Of a stretch of DNA of 64,000 bases, positions 52,120 through 59,650 are shown one piece after another; positions within the stretch are counted from its first letter, which is position 1, and each line of letters begins with the position of its first letter. The notes beneath the pieces are model-generated. The model was given only the letters and a program-made list of their open reading frames with translations. It had not been told where the DNA came from and made no database searches. The DNA is from Chlamydiota bacterium. Its GTDB lineage: Bacteria > Chlamydiota > Chlamydiia > Chlamydiales > JAAZZY01. The stretch is from positions 1 to 64,000 of the forward strand of contig JAJACU010000010.1 of the NCBI GenBank assembly GCA_022601345.1, given 5' to 3'. A program made the translations under genes and the position numbers.

Positions 52120-52851
52120 TTAAACTTTGATGCTACTATCCTCTCTGTGCTTCGTAATTAAATGATTTACAAAGCCTCTTTGATGTGTGTACCGAGTAGA
52201 CACTGTATGACGACATAAACTGCATCTGTACACTTCTTGTTCTTCAGGAAATTGCCTTAAATTATGAAAATTCAATAGATGGGTTTTATAGCTTTCAGTA
52301 GTTAGATAAGTTTTCGTGCATTGAGGTAGCTCGCAAGGGATCCTTTCCAATTCACCTGTTTCAGGGTTAAGAGACCGATTAAATCCTGCTTTATTCGCAT
52401 GTAAGATAGCATGAGCTTTAAAATGCTGAGAATCAACTCTCTTGTTGCAACTGTTCATTAGACATTCTACCTTTCCATCTTCACCTTTTTCAAAGACGTG
52501 TGTTGGAATTTTGGGAGTCTGAAATGGATTATTTAAAGTAGATAGTTCTTTATCTGGCGCTGATTCTAAAGAACTTCTTAATTTATATGGTTTGGCTCTT
52601 GTTCTATGTTTTTTAGGCTTTTCTCGCACTAGAGTACTCGTAGGACTTTCTGGGTTTTCATGGAGTTCATCATTAACTGATTTAAAATATCCATCTAGAT
52701 TTTCTGAAGCTCCCTCATCTAAAAAAGCACTCATGAACTCTGCTGCTTCTTCAGGAAGATCACAGCCTTCCTCAAATGTGGCTCCTTCTGGCAACTTCAT
52801 ATTATATAAAAAGCTATAACTGCCCCTACGAGTTGAATTAGTAGAACTCAT
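52120..52851 (-). CDS. C2H2 zinc-finger protein 2 (tandem paralogue)
   Basis: About 243 residues from the ATG at 52851 (AGGGGAT ribosome site as in protein 1). It is a tandem duplicate of the gene at 51150-51884. The N-terminal ~150 residues and finger 1 are nearly identical, while fingers 2 and 3 differ at many positions including the helix (CELPQCTKTYLTTESYKTH versus CELPQCAGTYLSTQTYKIH). This suggests that binding specificity changed after duplication. The basic KHRTRAKPYK stretch is conserved. Confidence 0.8.
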   Translation of the reverse strand: MSSTNSTRRGSYSFLYNMKLPEGATFEEGCDLPEEAAEFMSAFLDEGASENLDGYFKSVNDELHENPESPTSTLVREKPKKHRTRAKPYKLRSSLESAPDKELSTLNNPFQTPKIPTHVFEKGEDGKVECLMNSCNKRVDSQHFKAHAILHANKAGFNRSLNPETGELERIPCELPQCTKTYLTTESYKTHLLNFHNLRQFPEEQEVYRCSLCRHTVSTRYTHQRGFVNHLITKHREDSSIKV

Positions 52852-52883
52852 TTTGTATCCCCTCATCTATTTTTTTTGCAAAA

Positions 52884-52912
52884 ATGTTAATAAGAAACCT
52901 ATTACTTGTCGA
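52884..52912 (-). promoter_or_regulatory. Promoter of zinc-finger gene 2
   Basis: Minus strand: TCGACA (52907-52912), 17-nt spacer, TAACAT (52884-52889). Sequence around it (CTTGTCGACCAAAATG on the plus strand) is shared with the other two copies. Confidence 0.5.
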
Positions 52913-52999
52913 CCAAAATGTGTGAATGTAGTCAACTAAGTAAGAATTATTTACAAAATATTTTTAAAACAGACATTAAACAATCTAGAAATTAGATCT

Positions 53000-54439
53000 T
53001 CATGCTTTCACTTGAAAACTGTCTGGTAAAGACACATCAGGGTGATTTTGATGTTGAGATAGTATATGAACAGTCAGATGTTTTAGTTGTATAAATTGAG
53101 GTCTTATCCCACTTTCAGGGCATAGTTCACATTTATAAACTGTTCCTTCATCAGGATTCTTTACCTCGTGAATCTTATTGACGTGTGCTCTAAGAGAGTC
53201 TAACACTGCAAAAGAATAACCTTTCCCCTCTATGGAAGGGCATAGTGGGCAATGGAGCTGTTTTTGTTGAGTCTGAATATGAAGGTAGCAATGAAGTCGG
53301 AAAAATTTTTTCCCCACTTTTTTCTTACACCCTTCAATTGGACATTCTATTTTTCCATCGACAACATTTTCTGTTGCCCTCCACATCTTAGGCTCTTCAA
53401 CTGGAACAACTGGAAATTTGCTTGGATCTGGAATAGAAATACATTCGTCATTACAGTGGGCTTTCAACATGTGATTTGTGATTCTAGACACCGTACTAGC
53501 CGGAGCATCACAAGTAAGACATTTTTTTGTTACTTTTAAACCACGTAGACCGTGAGTAGTAAGGGTATGCCTTATACATGCTTGTACAGATCTGCTAGAA
53601 GATGCCTTGCCTCTGGATACGCATATTGGGCATGTAATCTTATTTCCTGATTTCCCTAAACCTTCAATGTGCAGTTGGGTATGAACTCGAAAAAGTTCTT
53701 CAAAAACTTTTTTCCCGCACCCTGTAACAGGACATACTATTTTGCCATCTACAACATGTTCTGTAGCTTTCCAAAATGAGCCCCTATTTGCACTAGGGGC
53801 TTTTTGCTCATCAAAAGAGCTTGCTTGTCTTTCGAGAGATTGAGCTCCTGCAAAATGGGGATCGCTCACTGCTTGTGCCAGTTCTTGGGAATATTGAGGA
53901 TTTAATGAGTAACCAGAATTTCCTACAGACGGAAGAAAATTGTCTTGTCCACTCAAATAGTCCCCTAGCTGAAGGGGACACATTAGAGGTTGGGGATTCA
54001 CAAAAGGACCTTTTGGATTATTAAAATAGCTTCTTGCTTGTAAATCATAAGGATTAGCTCTTACAGATCTGGAAGGTTGCTCTCTTTGTACCCCTCTATA
54101 TGGGCCAGTTAAATGATGTGGAATTGAAGGTATCCCAGAAAGCGCTCTCGTATCAGCTCCCAGAAAACTGGGCCCAAGACTATTACTTTCCTCAAAAGCT
54201 GCATCATCTAAACTTGGTAGAAAAGCACCTTCTGTACCTGAGGCTACATTTAGGGTAGATAAATCATTTTGAGAATTTATGTGACGGGTAGTTAAATTTG
54301 TAGATATACCTAGGTCAAAAGGCCCGGCTGCTTGAAGCGGGTTAACAAACGCGCTACTTAAGCCATTGGCTCCAGTATTCGGAACATTTCCAGCTCCACC
54401 TACTGAAGGTTGGCCAAAAGCCCATGTATGAGTGCTCAT
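53000..54439 (-). CDS. C2H2 zinc-finger protein 3 (six fingers, two modules)
   Basis: About 479 residues from the ATG at 54439. Residues 1-220 are a Gly/Pro/Asn/Ser-rich disordered region. Two three-finger modules follow, each preceded by KxTE(H/N)VVDGKI: fingers CPVTGC, CPIC and CLTC (about 240-335), then CPIEGC, CPLC and CELC (about 360-470). The spacing is C-x4-C or C-x2-C with H-x3/4-H; the CLTC finger is fully classical (x12 between C and H). It shares the upstream block with the smaller paralogues but has a different N-terminus. Probable nucleic-acid-binding effector, by inference. Confidence 0.8.
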   Translation of the reverse strand: MSTHTWAFGQPSVGGAGNVPNTGANGLSSAFVNPLQAAGPFDLGISTNLTTRHINSQNDLSTLNVASGTEGAFLPSLDDAAFEESNSLGPSFLGADTRALSGIPSIPHHLTGPYRGVQREQPSRSVRANPYDLQARSYFNNPKGPFVNPQPLMCPLQLGDYLSGQDNFLPSVGNSGYSLNPQYSQELAQAVSDPHFAGAQSLERQASSFDEQKAPSANRGSFWKATEHVVDGKIVCPVTGCGKKVFEELFRVHTQLHIEGLGKSGNKITCPICVSRGKASSSRSVQACIRHTLTTHGLRGLKVTKKCLTCDAPASTVSRITNHMLKAHCNDECISIPDPSKFPVVPVEEPKMWRATENVVDGKIECPIEGCKKKVGKKFFRLHCYLHIQTQQKQLHCPLCPSIEGKGYSFAVLDSLRAHVNKIHEVKNPDEGTVYKCELCPESGIRPQFIQLKHLTVHILSQHQNHPDVSLPDSFQVKA

Positions 54440-54469
54440 TTCCAATTTCTCTATATTTTTTTCGGAAAA

Positions 54470-54498
54470 ATATTAATAAGAAACCCATTACTTGTCGA
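54470..54498 (-). promoter_or_regulatory. Promoter of zinc-finger gene 3
   Basis: Minus strand: TCGACA (54493-54498), 17-nt spacer, TAATAT (54470-54475), about 31 nt before the ATG. It sits downstream of the terminator of the candidate small RNA, so the gene is transcribed independently of it. Confidence 0.5.
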
Positions 54499-54568
54499 CC
54501 AAAATGCGTGAATGTAGCCAACTGAGTGAGACTTATTTGAAAAATGTTTTTAAAACAGACTATAACAC

Positions 54569-54595
54569 ATAAAAAAGAGGTGCTGCCTTCCTCTT
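54569..54595 (-). terminator. Terminator of the candidate small RNA
   Basis: Minus strand: AAGAGG, 9-nt loop, CCTCTT, then a run of T. It lies about 130 nt before the start of zinc-finger gene 3. Confidence 0.65.
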
Positions 54596-54748
54596 GTTAT
54601 ATAGACCCCTAGTGCACCACACGTTGCTCTCACTTATAATTGAGCCAACTGCACCAGAAAGAATTGTAAGCTTGCCTTGCTCACAAACTCCTCTCCCATA
54701 TTTGTTTTATTTAACTGTAGCCTTGCAAATATTAATACGTATTGAAAT
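54569..54748 (-). ncRNA. Candidate structured small RNA
   Basis: A stretch of ~180 nt without coding potential that contains three consecutive stable hairpins on the minus strand. H1: TTGTGAGC / GCTTACAA with 7-nt loop (54664-54686). H2: a long stem CTTTCTGGTGCA / TGCACTAGGGG (54606-54661) with inner helices GTTG/CAAC and CTCA/TGAG. H3: AAGAGG / CCTCTT with 9-nt loop followed by six T (54569-54595), an intrinsic terminator. A promoter lies at the correct distance upstream. I could not match it to tmRNA, RNase P RNA, SRP RNA or 6S RNA; it may instead be a leader of the zinc-finger gene. Confidence 0.55.
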
Positions 54749-54754
54749 AAAAAA

Positions 54755-54783
54755 ATTATCTACATGACGTTAATCGTAGACAA
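54755..54783 (-). promoter_or_regulatory. Promoter of the candidate small RNA
   Basis: Minus strand: TTGTCT (54778-54783), 17-nt spacer, GATAAT (54755-54760). Predicted transcription start near 54748. Confidence 0.5.
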
Positions 54784-54849
54784 AATAAATCTTTATTATA
54801 TAGATTTGATTGTTAAGAAATTACTATTCAATTTTTAGGAGCCTAAATT

Positions 54850-55107
54850 ATGAAAAACTTAAACCATAAATTACTTTTAGCTGTAGCTGCTTTTTGTTGC
54901 TTAACTCTCGCTGGCTGTAGCATGGGATCTTCCAATTGCTGTGGAACAAAAAACTGTAAGAAAAAAAGTTTGTTCGGTAAAAAATGTTCAAGAAACAAAT
55001 GCTCTAGAAGCAATTGCAGCAAACCAAAGTGTAGTAGCTGTGATTGTGGTTGCTCAGCATGCTTTACCCAAAGCTGCAGATCACGCAATTACAACTGTAA
55101 TTCATAA
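54850..55107 (+). CDS. Small Cys-rich lipoprotein (OmcA-like in character)
   Basis: An 85-residue protein. A signal peptide ends in a perfect lipobox (LAGC, acylated Cys at about residue 23). The mature ~63 residues contain about fourteen further Cys amid Lys, Ser and Asn. This is the type of the chlamydial small Cys-rich outer-membrane lipoprotein OmcA, which is disulfide cross-linked in elementary bodies, but the sequence is too biased to claim orthology. TAGGAG precedes the ATG and a terminator follows, so it is monocistronic. Confidence 0.75.
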   Translation: MKNLNHKLLLAVAAFCCLTLAGCSMGSSNCCGTKNCKKKSLFGKKCSRNKCSRSNCSKPKCSSCDCGCSACFTQSCRSRNYNCNS

Positions 55108-55133
55108 GAGCTGCTTCATTTCAACTCTAATAG

Positions 55134-55168
55134 ACACAACCTCTTTTTTTAAAGGGGTCGTGTTTTTT
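55134..55168 (+). terminator. Intrinsic terminator after the Cys-rich lipoprotein gene
   Basis: Stem ACACAACCTCTT / AAGGGGTCGTGT (two G-U pairs), short T/A loop, then TTTTTT. It ends just before the ribosome site of the next gene. Confidence 0.8.
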
Positions 55169-55182
55169 AATAAGGATAAGAA

Positions 55183-55938
55183 ATGCTTTTAAAGACAAGA
55201 AATGAAATTACATTTCTTGAGTTCGAGCTGCTCAAAGACTTTAAAAATCTTCATCATGGAGTGCTTTGCAGAAAAGGTGGAGCAAGTGACTTACAATACA
55301 AGTCTCTGAATTTAAATGTTAATCCAACTTGCAACCCTCAAGACATACTCCAAAATTTTGAAACCGTTAAGCAAAGCTTTTGCCTTAAAAACCCTGTTTT
55401 AGCCAAGCAAGTTCATAAAAACAATATTACAGATATTACACCTAAAAATCGCTTTGAGGCTTTTGAATGCGATGGTTTTATAACCTCTTACCCAAACATT
55501 CCTATTCTTACTAAACACGCAGACTGTCAGGCAGCTCTTTTTTATGATCCCGTCAAAAAAGTTATCGCAAATATTCACTGTGGATGGAGAGGCAATGTCA
55601 TTAACATCTATAACAAAACAATTCAGAAGATGAAAGATGATTATAAATGCAATCCAAGTGATATTATTGTTTGCATTTCACCAAGTCTTGGGCCAAAACA
55701 CGCTGAGTTTGTCCATTACCAAAAGGAGTTTCCAAAAAGTTTTTGGCCTTTTAAAAATGAAATGAATTATTTTGACCTTTGGGAGATTTCTAAAGACCAA
55801 CTTATCAAAGCAAATGTCTTAGAAAAAAACATCGAAATTGCAAAAATATGCACTTATGAGAACTCCGAAGACTTCTTTTCATATCGAAGAGAAAATAAAA
55901 CTGGGCGCAACATGACTTTTATAGAATTAACAAAATGA
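55183..55938 (+). CDS. pgeF: YfiH/PgeF-family copper oxidase/purine nucleosidase-type protein
   Basis: A 251-residue protein of the laccase-domain (DUF152) family. The family metal/active-site residues are visible: QVHKNN, the KHADCQAALFYDP stretch with the active-site Cys, and IHCGWRGNV. E. coli YfiH/PgeF edits misincorporated L-Ser in peptidoglycan precursors, while other members act as purine nucleoside phosphorylase/adenosine deaminase; the role here is not decided. AAGGAT precedes the ATG by 5 nt. It converges on the methyltransferase gene. Confidence 0.88.
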   Translation: MLLKTRNEITFLEFELLKDFKNLHHGVLCRKGGASDLQYKSLNLNVNPTCNPQDILQNFETVKQSFCLKNPVLAKQVHKNNITDITPKNRFEAFECDGFITSYPNIPILTKHADCQAALFYDPVKKVIANIHCGWRGNVINIYNKTIQKMKDDYKCNPSDIIVCISPSLGPKHAEFVHYQKEFPKSFWPFKNEMNYFDLWEISKDQLIKANVLEKNIEIAKICTYENSEDFFSYRRENKTGRNMTFIELTK

Positions 55939-55940
55939 GA

Positions 55941-56600
55941 CTATGGCATAAACCAATAGTAGTCGCCTGTGTAGCCAACCTTTTTGAAAAAAGCTTGCCA
56001 TTCATCTACATGCATAATTGTTTTAGCAGTCAAATTCCAAGCATTCATTAAAATTCTTTCTTCTTCGTTTCTATAAGCATCTACAGTAATGAAGCTATGT
56101 CCTCTAGAAACTCTTTCAATTTCTTGAAGGGCTTGAGCACATTCTTCTTCTACAAAGTTATGAAGTGTTGTAATAGAAATAACCAAATCAAAAGAATTAT
56201 CATCAAAGTCTAAATTTCTAGCGTCACCAACTTGAACAAATTCTTTAACAGGTTCAAGTGCATTTTCAGTAGCATAGTTAGATACATCAATTCCTTTCAC
56301 GCTAATCCCAGGGATTGCATTTTGAAAATCATGAAGCATAAATCCTTTAGCGCATCCTACATCTAGAATAGAATGTTTTTGAGTTAGGGCATAAAATTTT
56401 TTAAAGGTTGGAACAACGGGTTGCCAAAAACGAGGATGGTAATAAAACCCTCCGTAGCCCGTTTTTCTATCTCCGTCAAAAAATTCTTTCTCAAAAAGGC
56501 GAGCTGTTTCACGATCTTCTTGGGTTTTTGTAGCTCCGCGCTCTTTTACATTTCTTTTGGCCCTTGGATAGTTGATCATTAGATTGACTTCTCTGCCCAT
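55941..56600 (-). CDS. SAM-dependent methyltransferase of the sugar operon
   Basis: A 219-residue class I methyltransferase with SAM-binding motif I ILDVGCAKGFMLHDF (about residues 74-88), an acidic VGDAR and the later DLVISITTLHNF. AGGAAG sits before the ATG. It is the last gene of the minus-strand sugar operon, 8 nt after the SDR gene, so the acceptor is probably a sugar or sugar nucleotide. Confidence 0.85.
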   Translation of the reverse strand: MGREVNLMINYPRAKRNVKERGATKTQEDRETARLFEKEFFDGDRKTGYGGFYYHPRFWQPVVPTFKKFYALTQKHSILDVGCAKGFMLHDFQNAIPGISVKGIDVSNYATENALEPVKEFVQVGDARNLDFDDNSFDLVISITTLHNFVEEECAQALQEIERVSRGHSFITVDAYRNEEERILMNAWNLTAKTIMHVDEWQAFFKKVGYTGDYYWFMP

Positions 56601-56608
56601 ATCTCTTC

Positions 56609-57607
56609 CTATAATTTATGGTTATACTCTAAAGGTTGCTCTGACATTTCATTATAATTTTCATTCACCCAGTCGATTACATCACTGACACCCTGTTCTA
56701 AAGGTACTCTTGGTTGCCAGTCAAATGCCTCTCTTGCTTTGGATGAATCAATCACATAGGCTTTATCTTGACCGAGACGCTCTCCGACAATGTCTACAGC
56801 ATCATCAAACTTTACTTTCATTTTATTACAAATAATTTCAATTAAATCACAGATTGCAATTCCGGCACCATTTGGAGATAAATGGTAAATTTCTCCTGGC
56901 TTACCATCAAGCATAATAGAGAGTTGTCCTTCAGAAATATCTCTTATGTGAATATAGGATTTTACAGCTTTTCCACCACCATGCAGAGGAATTTTCTTAC
57001 CCATTTTTAAATAGAGAGCAACTCTTGGAACTATTTTAAAAAGTGATTGCCCTCTTCCATAAACGTTAGTGGACCGTACCATGCACATTGGAAGATTATA
57101 GTTCTTAAAAAAGGTAAAAAGAGACAAGTCGCCTGCTGCTTTAGAAGCTGCATATGGAGTGCTTGGGTTTAGTGGAGCATCTTCTGTAATTTTATCTTCG
57201 CATGAGCCGTAAACTTCAGGCGTTGAAATATGAACATATTTTTTTATGAATGTAAACTGCGTTAGAAGTTTCGCAAGCTTTGTCACTGCTACTGCATTTG
57301 TTGTAAACCAATCTTCTGGGTTATCCCAACTTGGGCCAACTTCAACAAGCGCTGCAAAATTAACAACATAATCAGGGCGTTGATCAGCTATTAAATTTGC
57401 AAGCTGATCCAAGTCATTATTAAGGTCAATCTGATGAAAGCTATAATTGTTGCATTGGTGTCTCTTGTAGGTTAAGAAAAAATCTGGTTTTTCCTTAGAT
57501 CTACTTATGCCAATAACTTGATATTCCCCTTTCTCTAGAAGTAGATCAATAAAATCAATTCCAGAAAATGAATTGCTGCCAATGACTAATACTTTCTTCT
57601 TTTCCAT
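56609..57607 (-). CDS. NAD-dependent nucleotide-sugar epimerase/dehydratase (extended SDR)
   Basis: A 332-residue extended SDR. The N-terminal nucleotide loop is slightly unusual (IGSNSFSGIDFIDLL). The catalytic Y-x3-K is in PYAASKAAGDLS, after the Ser-containing strand VHISTPEVYGSCED, and VRSTNVYGRGQ follows. The pattern resembles dTDP-glucose/GDP-mannose 4,6-dehydratase-type enzymes; the exact substrate is not clear. It lies 2 nt downstream of the E1 beta gene. Confidence 0.85.
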   Translation of the reverse strand: MEKKKVLVIGSNSFSGIDFIDLLLEKGEYQVIGISRSKEKPDFFLTYKRHQCNNYSFHQIDLNNDLDQLANLIADQRPDYVVNFAALVEVGPSWDNPEDWFTTNAVAVTKLAKLLTQFTFIKKYVHISTPEVYGSCEDKITEDAPLNPSTPYAASKAAGDLSLFTFFKNYNLPMCMVRSTNVYGRGQSLFKIVPRVALYLKMGKKIPLHGGGKAVKSYIHIRDISEGQLSIMLDGKPGEIYHLSPNGAGIAICDLIEIICNKMKVKFDDAVDIVGERLGQDKAYVIDSSKAREAFDWQPRVPLEQGVSDVIDWVNENYNEMSEQPLEYNHKL

Positions 57608-57609
57608 TT

Positions 57610-58680
57610 CTAAAAAGGCCCTGTAAATGATTTGTCTGGAACATCTAAATATTTTTTTTGTCTATCTAAAATCATCTGCTTTAAGTCTACTTTTTTACCA
57701 AGTAGCTTTTTCACTGAATAAACAATGTCATTGCTATTAGGATAATAGTGATTTGTTAATGCCCAACTAGTTGGAGCATAGCTATCTGGAAGGGTTATTC
57801 GAATTGGAGGGCATTTCAAGTCATCAAATGCTTGCTCTACAACTATTGTTATTATCTCTGAGGCAAGCCCCAATGTCTTCCAGCTCATATCAGCTACAAC
57901 CAGCCGCCCAGTTTTTCTAACTGACTTAAGTATCGTTTCAGTATCTAGAGGTTTTATTGTCCTTAAGTCTATGAGCTCAGCTCTCACACCACTTGCTCTC
58001 AGCTCTTTCACAGCCTTCAAAGCCTCAATGGTCATATAAGATGAAGATACAATTGTAACGTCTTCTCCCTCTTCAAGAACTTTAGCTTTACCTAGTGGTA
58101 CCAAGTAATTTTCAGAAGGCACTTCATCAACAATGTTGTATAACCACCGGTGTTCAATAAAAATTACAGGGTTAGGATCAGCTATTGATGAGTTTAAAAG
58201 CCCCTTTGCATCATATGCAGTAGTAGGCATTACCACTTTTAATCCCGGGAAATGTGCAAACATTGCATGAAGATTTTGTGAATGCTGCGGTCCTTGTCCC
58301 CAGCCCATTCCAACAATTAAACGAATAACCATAGGAACTTGCATTATACCATTAAACATATAATGCCATTTTGCAGCGCTGTTTACTATTTGATCCATGG
58401 CCAACAATGCAAAATCAACTCGTTGATGAGTCATCACAGGTTTCATTCCCATAATAGCGCTTCCCACTGCAATGCCTGTCATTCCATTCTCAGAAGTTGG
58501 CATATCCATAACTCGATTAGAGCCATGTTTTTTATGTAAGTCAGTAGTTGTACCAAAAACACCTTTAGGGTCGGGAACTCCTAGCCCCATAACATATACA
58601 CTTGAATCATTTTCTAAATTGAAATCTAGTGATTGCCTTATGGCTTCTGCAAAATTTATTGTTTGTGTCTCTTTAGGCAT
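57610..58680 (-). CDS. TPP-dependent dehydrogenase/transketolase-like E1 beta subunit
   Basis: About 356 residues from the ATG at 58680 (MPKETQTINFAEAIRQSL); a longer in-frame reading would extend into the E1 alpha gene, whereas this start overlaps its stop by only 8 nt. It has the E1 beta features: GLGVPDPKGVFGTT, TPFEM-like MDMPTSENGMTGIAVGSAIMG and a C-terminal transketolase-type domain (DLRTIKPLDTETILKSVRKT). With the alpha subunit it forms an alpha2beta2 TPP enzyme. No E2 or E3 gene is nearby, so a sugar-related reaction in this operon is more likely than central 2-oxoacid oxidation. Confidence 0.87.
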   Translation of the reverse strand: MPKETQTINFAEAIRQSLDFNLENDSSVYVMGLGVPDPKGVFGTTTDLHKKHGSNRVMDMPTSENGMTGIAVGSAIMGMKPVMTHQRVDFALLAMDQIVNSAAKWHYMFNGIMQVPMVIRLIVGMGWGQGPQHSQNLHAMFAHFPGLKVVMPTTAYDAKGLLNSSIADPNPVIFIEHRWLYNIVDEVPSENYLVPLGKAKVLEEGEDVTIVSSSYMTIEALKAVKELRASGVRAELIDLRTIKPLDTETILKSVRKTGRLVVADMSWKTLGLASEIITIVVEQAFDDLKCPPIRITLPDSYAPTSWALTNHYYPNSNDIVYSVKKLLGKKVDLKQMILDRQKKYLDVPDKSFTGPF

Positions 58681-59641
58681 AGATATGAGATTGCAGCTCC
58701 TGTTCTTCTGGAAATGGGCTTTCTTTAGCAAAAAGAAATGCCTCATCAATTTCTGTTTGGATTTTTAGCTCACTGTGGGCTAGTTCATCTTCTGAAAGTT
58801 GATTATTAGACAGTAGTAAATTTTTCAGTCTAAGAATAGGACATTTTAATTTCCAGCTATCGACTTCTTCTTGAGAGCGATACCCTAAGTTTACATCATA
58901 ATTTGGACCACAATGCTCTCTATAGCGATAAGTTGTAAACTCTAGTAACCTAGGCCCCTTATTAGCACGTACATCATCTATTGCAGTTTGTGAAAAACTA
59001 GCGACTTCTTCTAGATTGTTTCCGTCTCCATGCATTGAAATAATGCCATGAGCTTCTGCAATCTTTGGAATGCTCCTCTCTTTAGGTTGACGAACTTCCA
59101 TTGGGGAATAAACCGAATAAAAATTGCTCTCGCATAAAAAAAGTATAGGCAGTTTTTTTAAAGCTGCAAAATTGATAGCCTCAGAAAAGACCCCTTCCTC
59201 TGTCATTGCTTCGCCAAAAAAAATTACTGTGACTTTGTTATCGTTTTTCATTTGAGATGCTAAGGCAACTCCGACAGCAAGAGGAAAAGATCCTCCTACA
59301 ATTGGCGTTGAACCCACCATATTAGCTTGTGGGTCCACAAGGTGCATTGAGCCACCTTTACCACCGCAACATCCTGTTCTTTTTCCGTACAATTCTGCAA
59401 TCATTTGTTTAAGGTCACCACCTTTGGCTAGGTAGTGAGCATGAGCCCGATGAGTACTCATAATATAATCATTTTTTTGCAGCTGAGAGCAAACACCTAC
59501 AGCAACAGCTTCCTGGCCGATGCTTAAATGAACCGGACAACGCATCTCTTGATTAGAGTATTCATCAGCTATAGCTTCTTCGATTCTGCGGATTCTAAGG
59601 CTTTGAAAAAAAAGAGCTTTTAGATCGTGTCTGAAATGCAT
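58673..59641 (-). CDS. TPP-dependent dehydrogenase E1 alpha subunit
   Basis: A 322-residue protein of normal length. It has GKRTGCCGGKGGSMHL, the VGGSFPLAVGVALA core and the TPP-binding block FFGEAMTEEGVFSEAINFAA ending in LCESN. The usual GDG...NN signature is changed to GEA...SN, a drift that occurs in some glycan-locus homologues; cofactor binding should be tested. It starts 9 nt after the bifunctional kinase-cytidylyltransferase gene and overlaps the E1 beta gene. Confidence 0.87.
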   Translation of the reverse strand: MHFRHDLKALFFQSLRIRRIEEAIADEYSNQEMRCPVHLSIGQEAVAVGVCSQLQKNDYIMSTHRAHAHYLAKGGDLKQMIAELYGKRTGCCGGKGGSMHLVDPQANMVGSTPIVGGSFPLAVGVALASQMKNDNKVTVIFFGEAMTEEGVFSEAINFAALKKLPILFLCESNFYSVYSPMEVRQPKERSIPKIAEAHGIISMHGDGNNLEEVASFSQTAIDDVRANKGPRLLEFTTYRYREHCGPNYDVNLGYRSQEEVDSWKLKCPILRLKNLLLSNNQLSEDELAHSELKIQTEIDEAFLFAKESPFPEEQELQSHIYA

Positions 59642-59650
59642 ATATATTAC

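Noticed and set aside
54606-54661. tRNA-like appearance of the long hairpin in the gene-free region
   Set aside because: The helices nest as one long hairpin; there is no anticodon arm, T arm with GGTTCAA or CCA-compatible acceptor stem.
54941-55192. Alternative frame within and beyond the Cys-rich lipoprotein gene
   Set aside because: The other frame has a signal peptide, lipobox and ribosome site, and this frame runs across the terminator.
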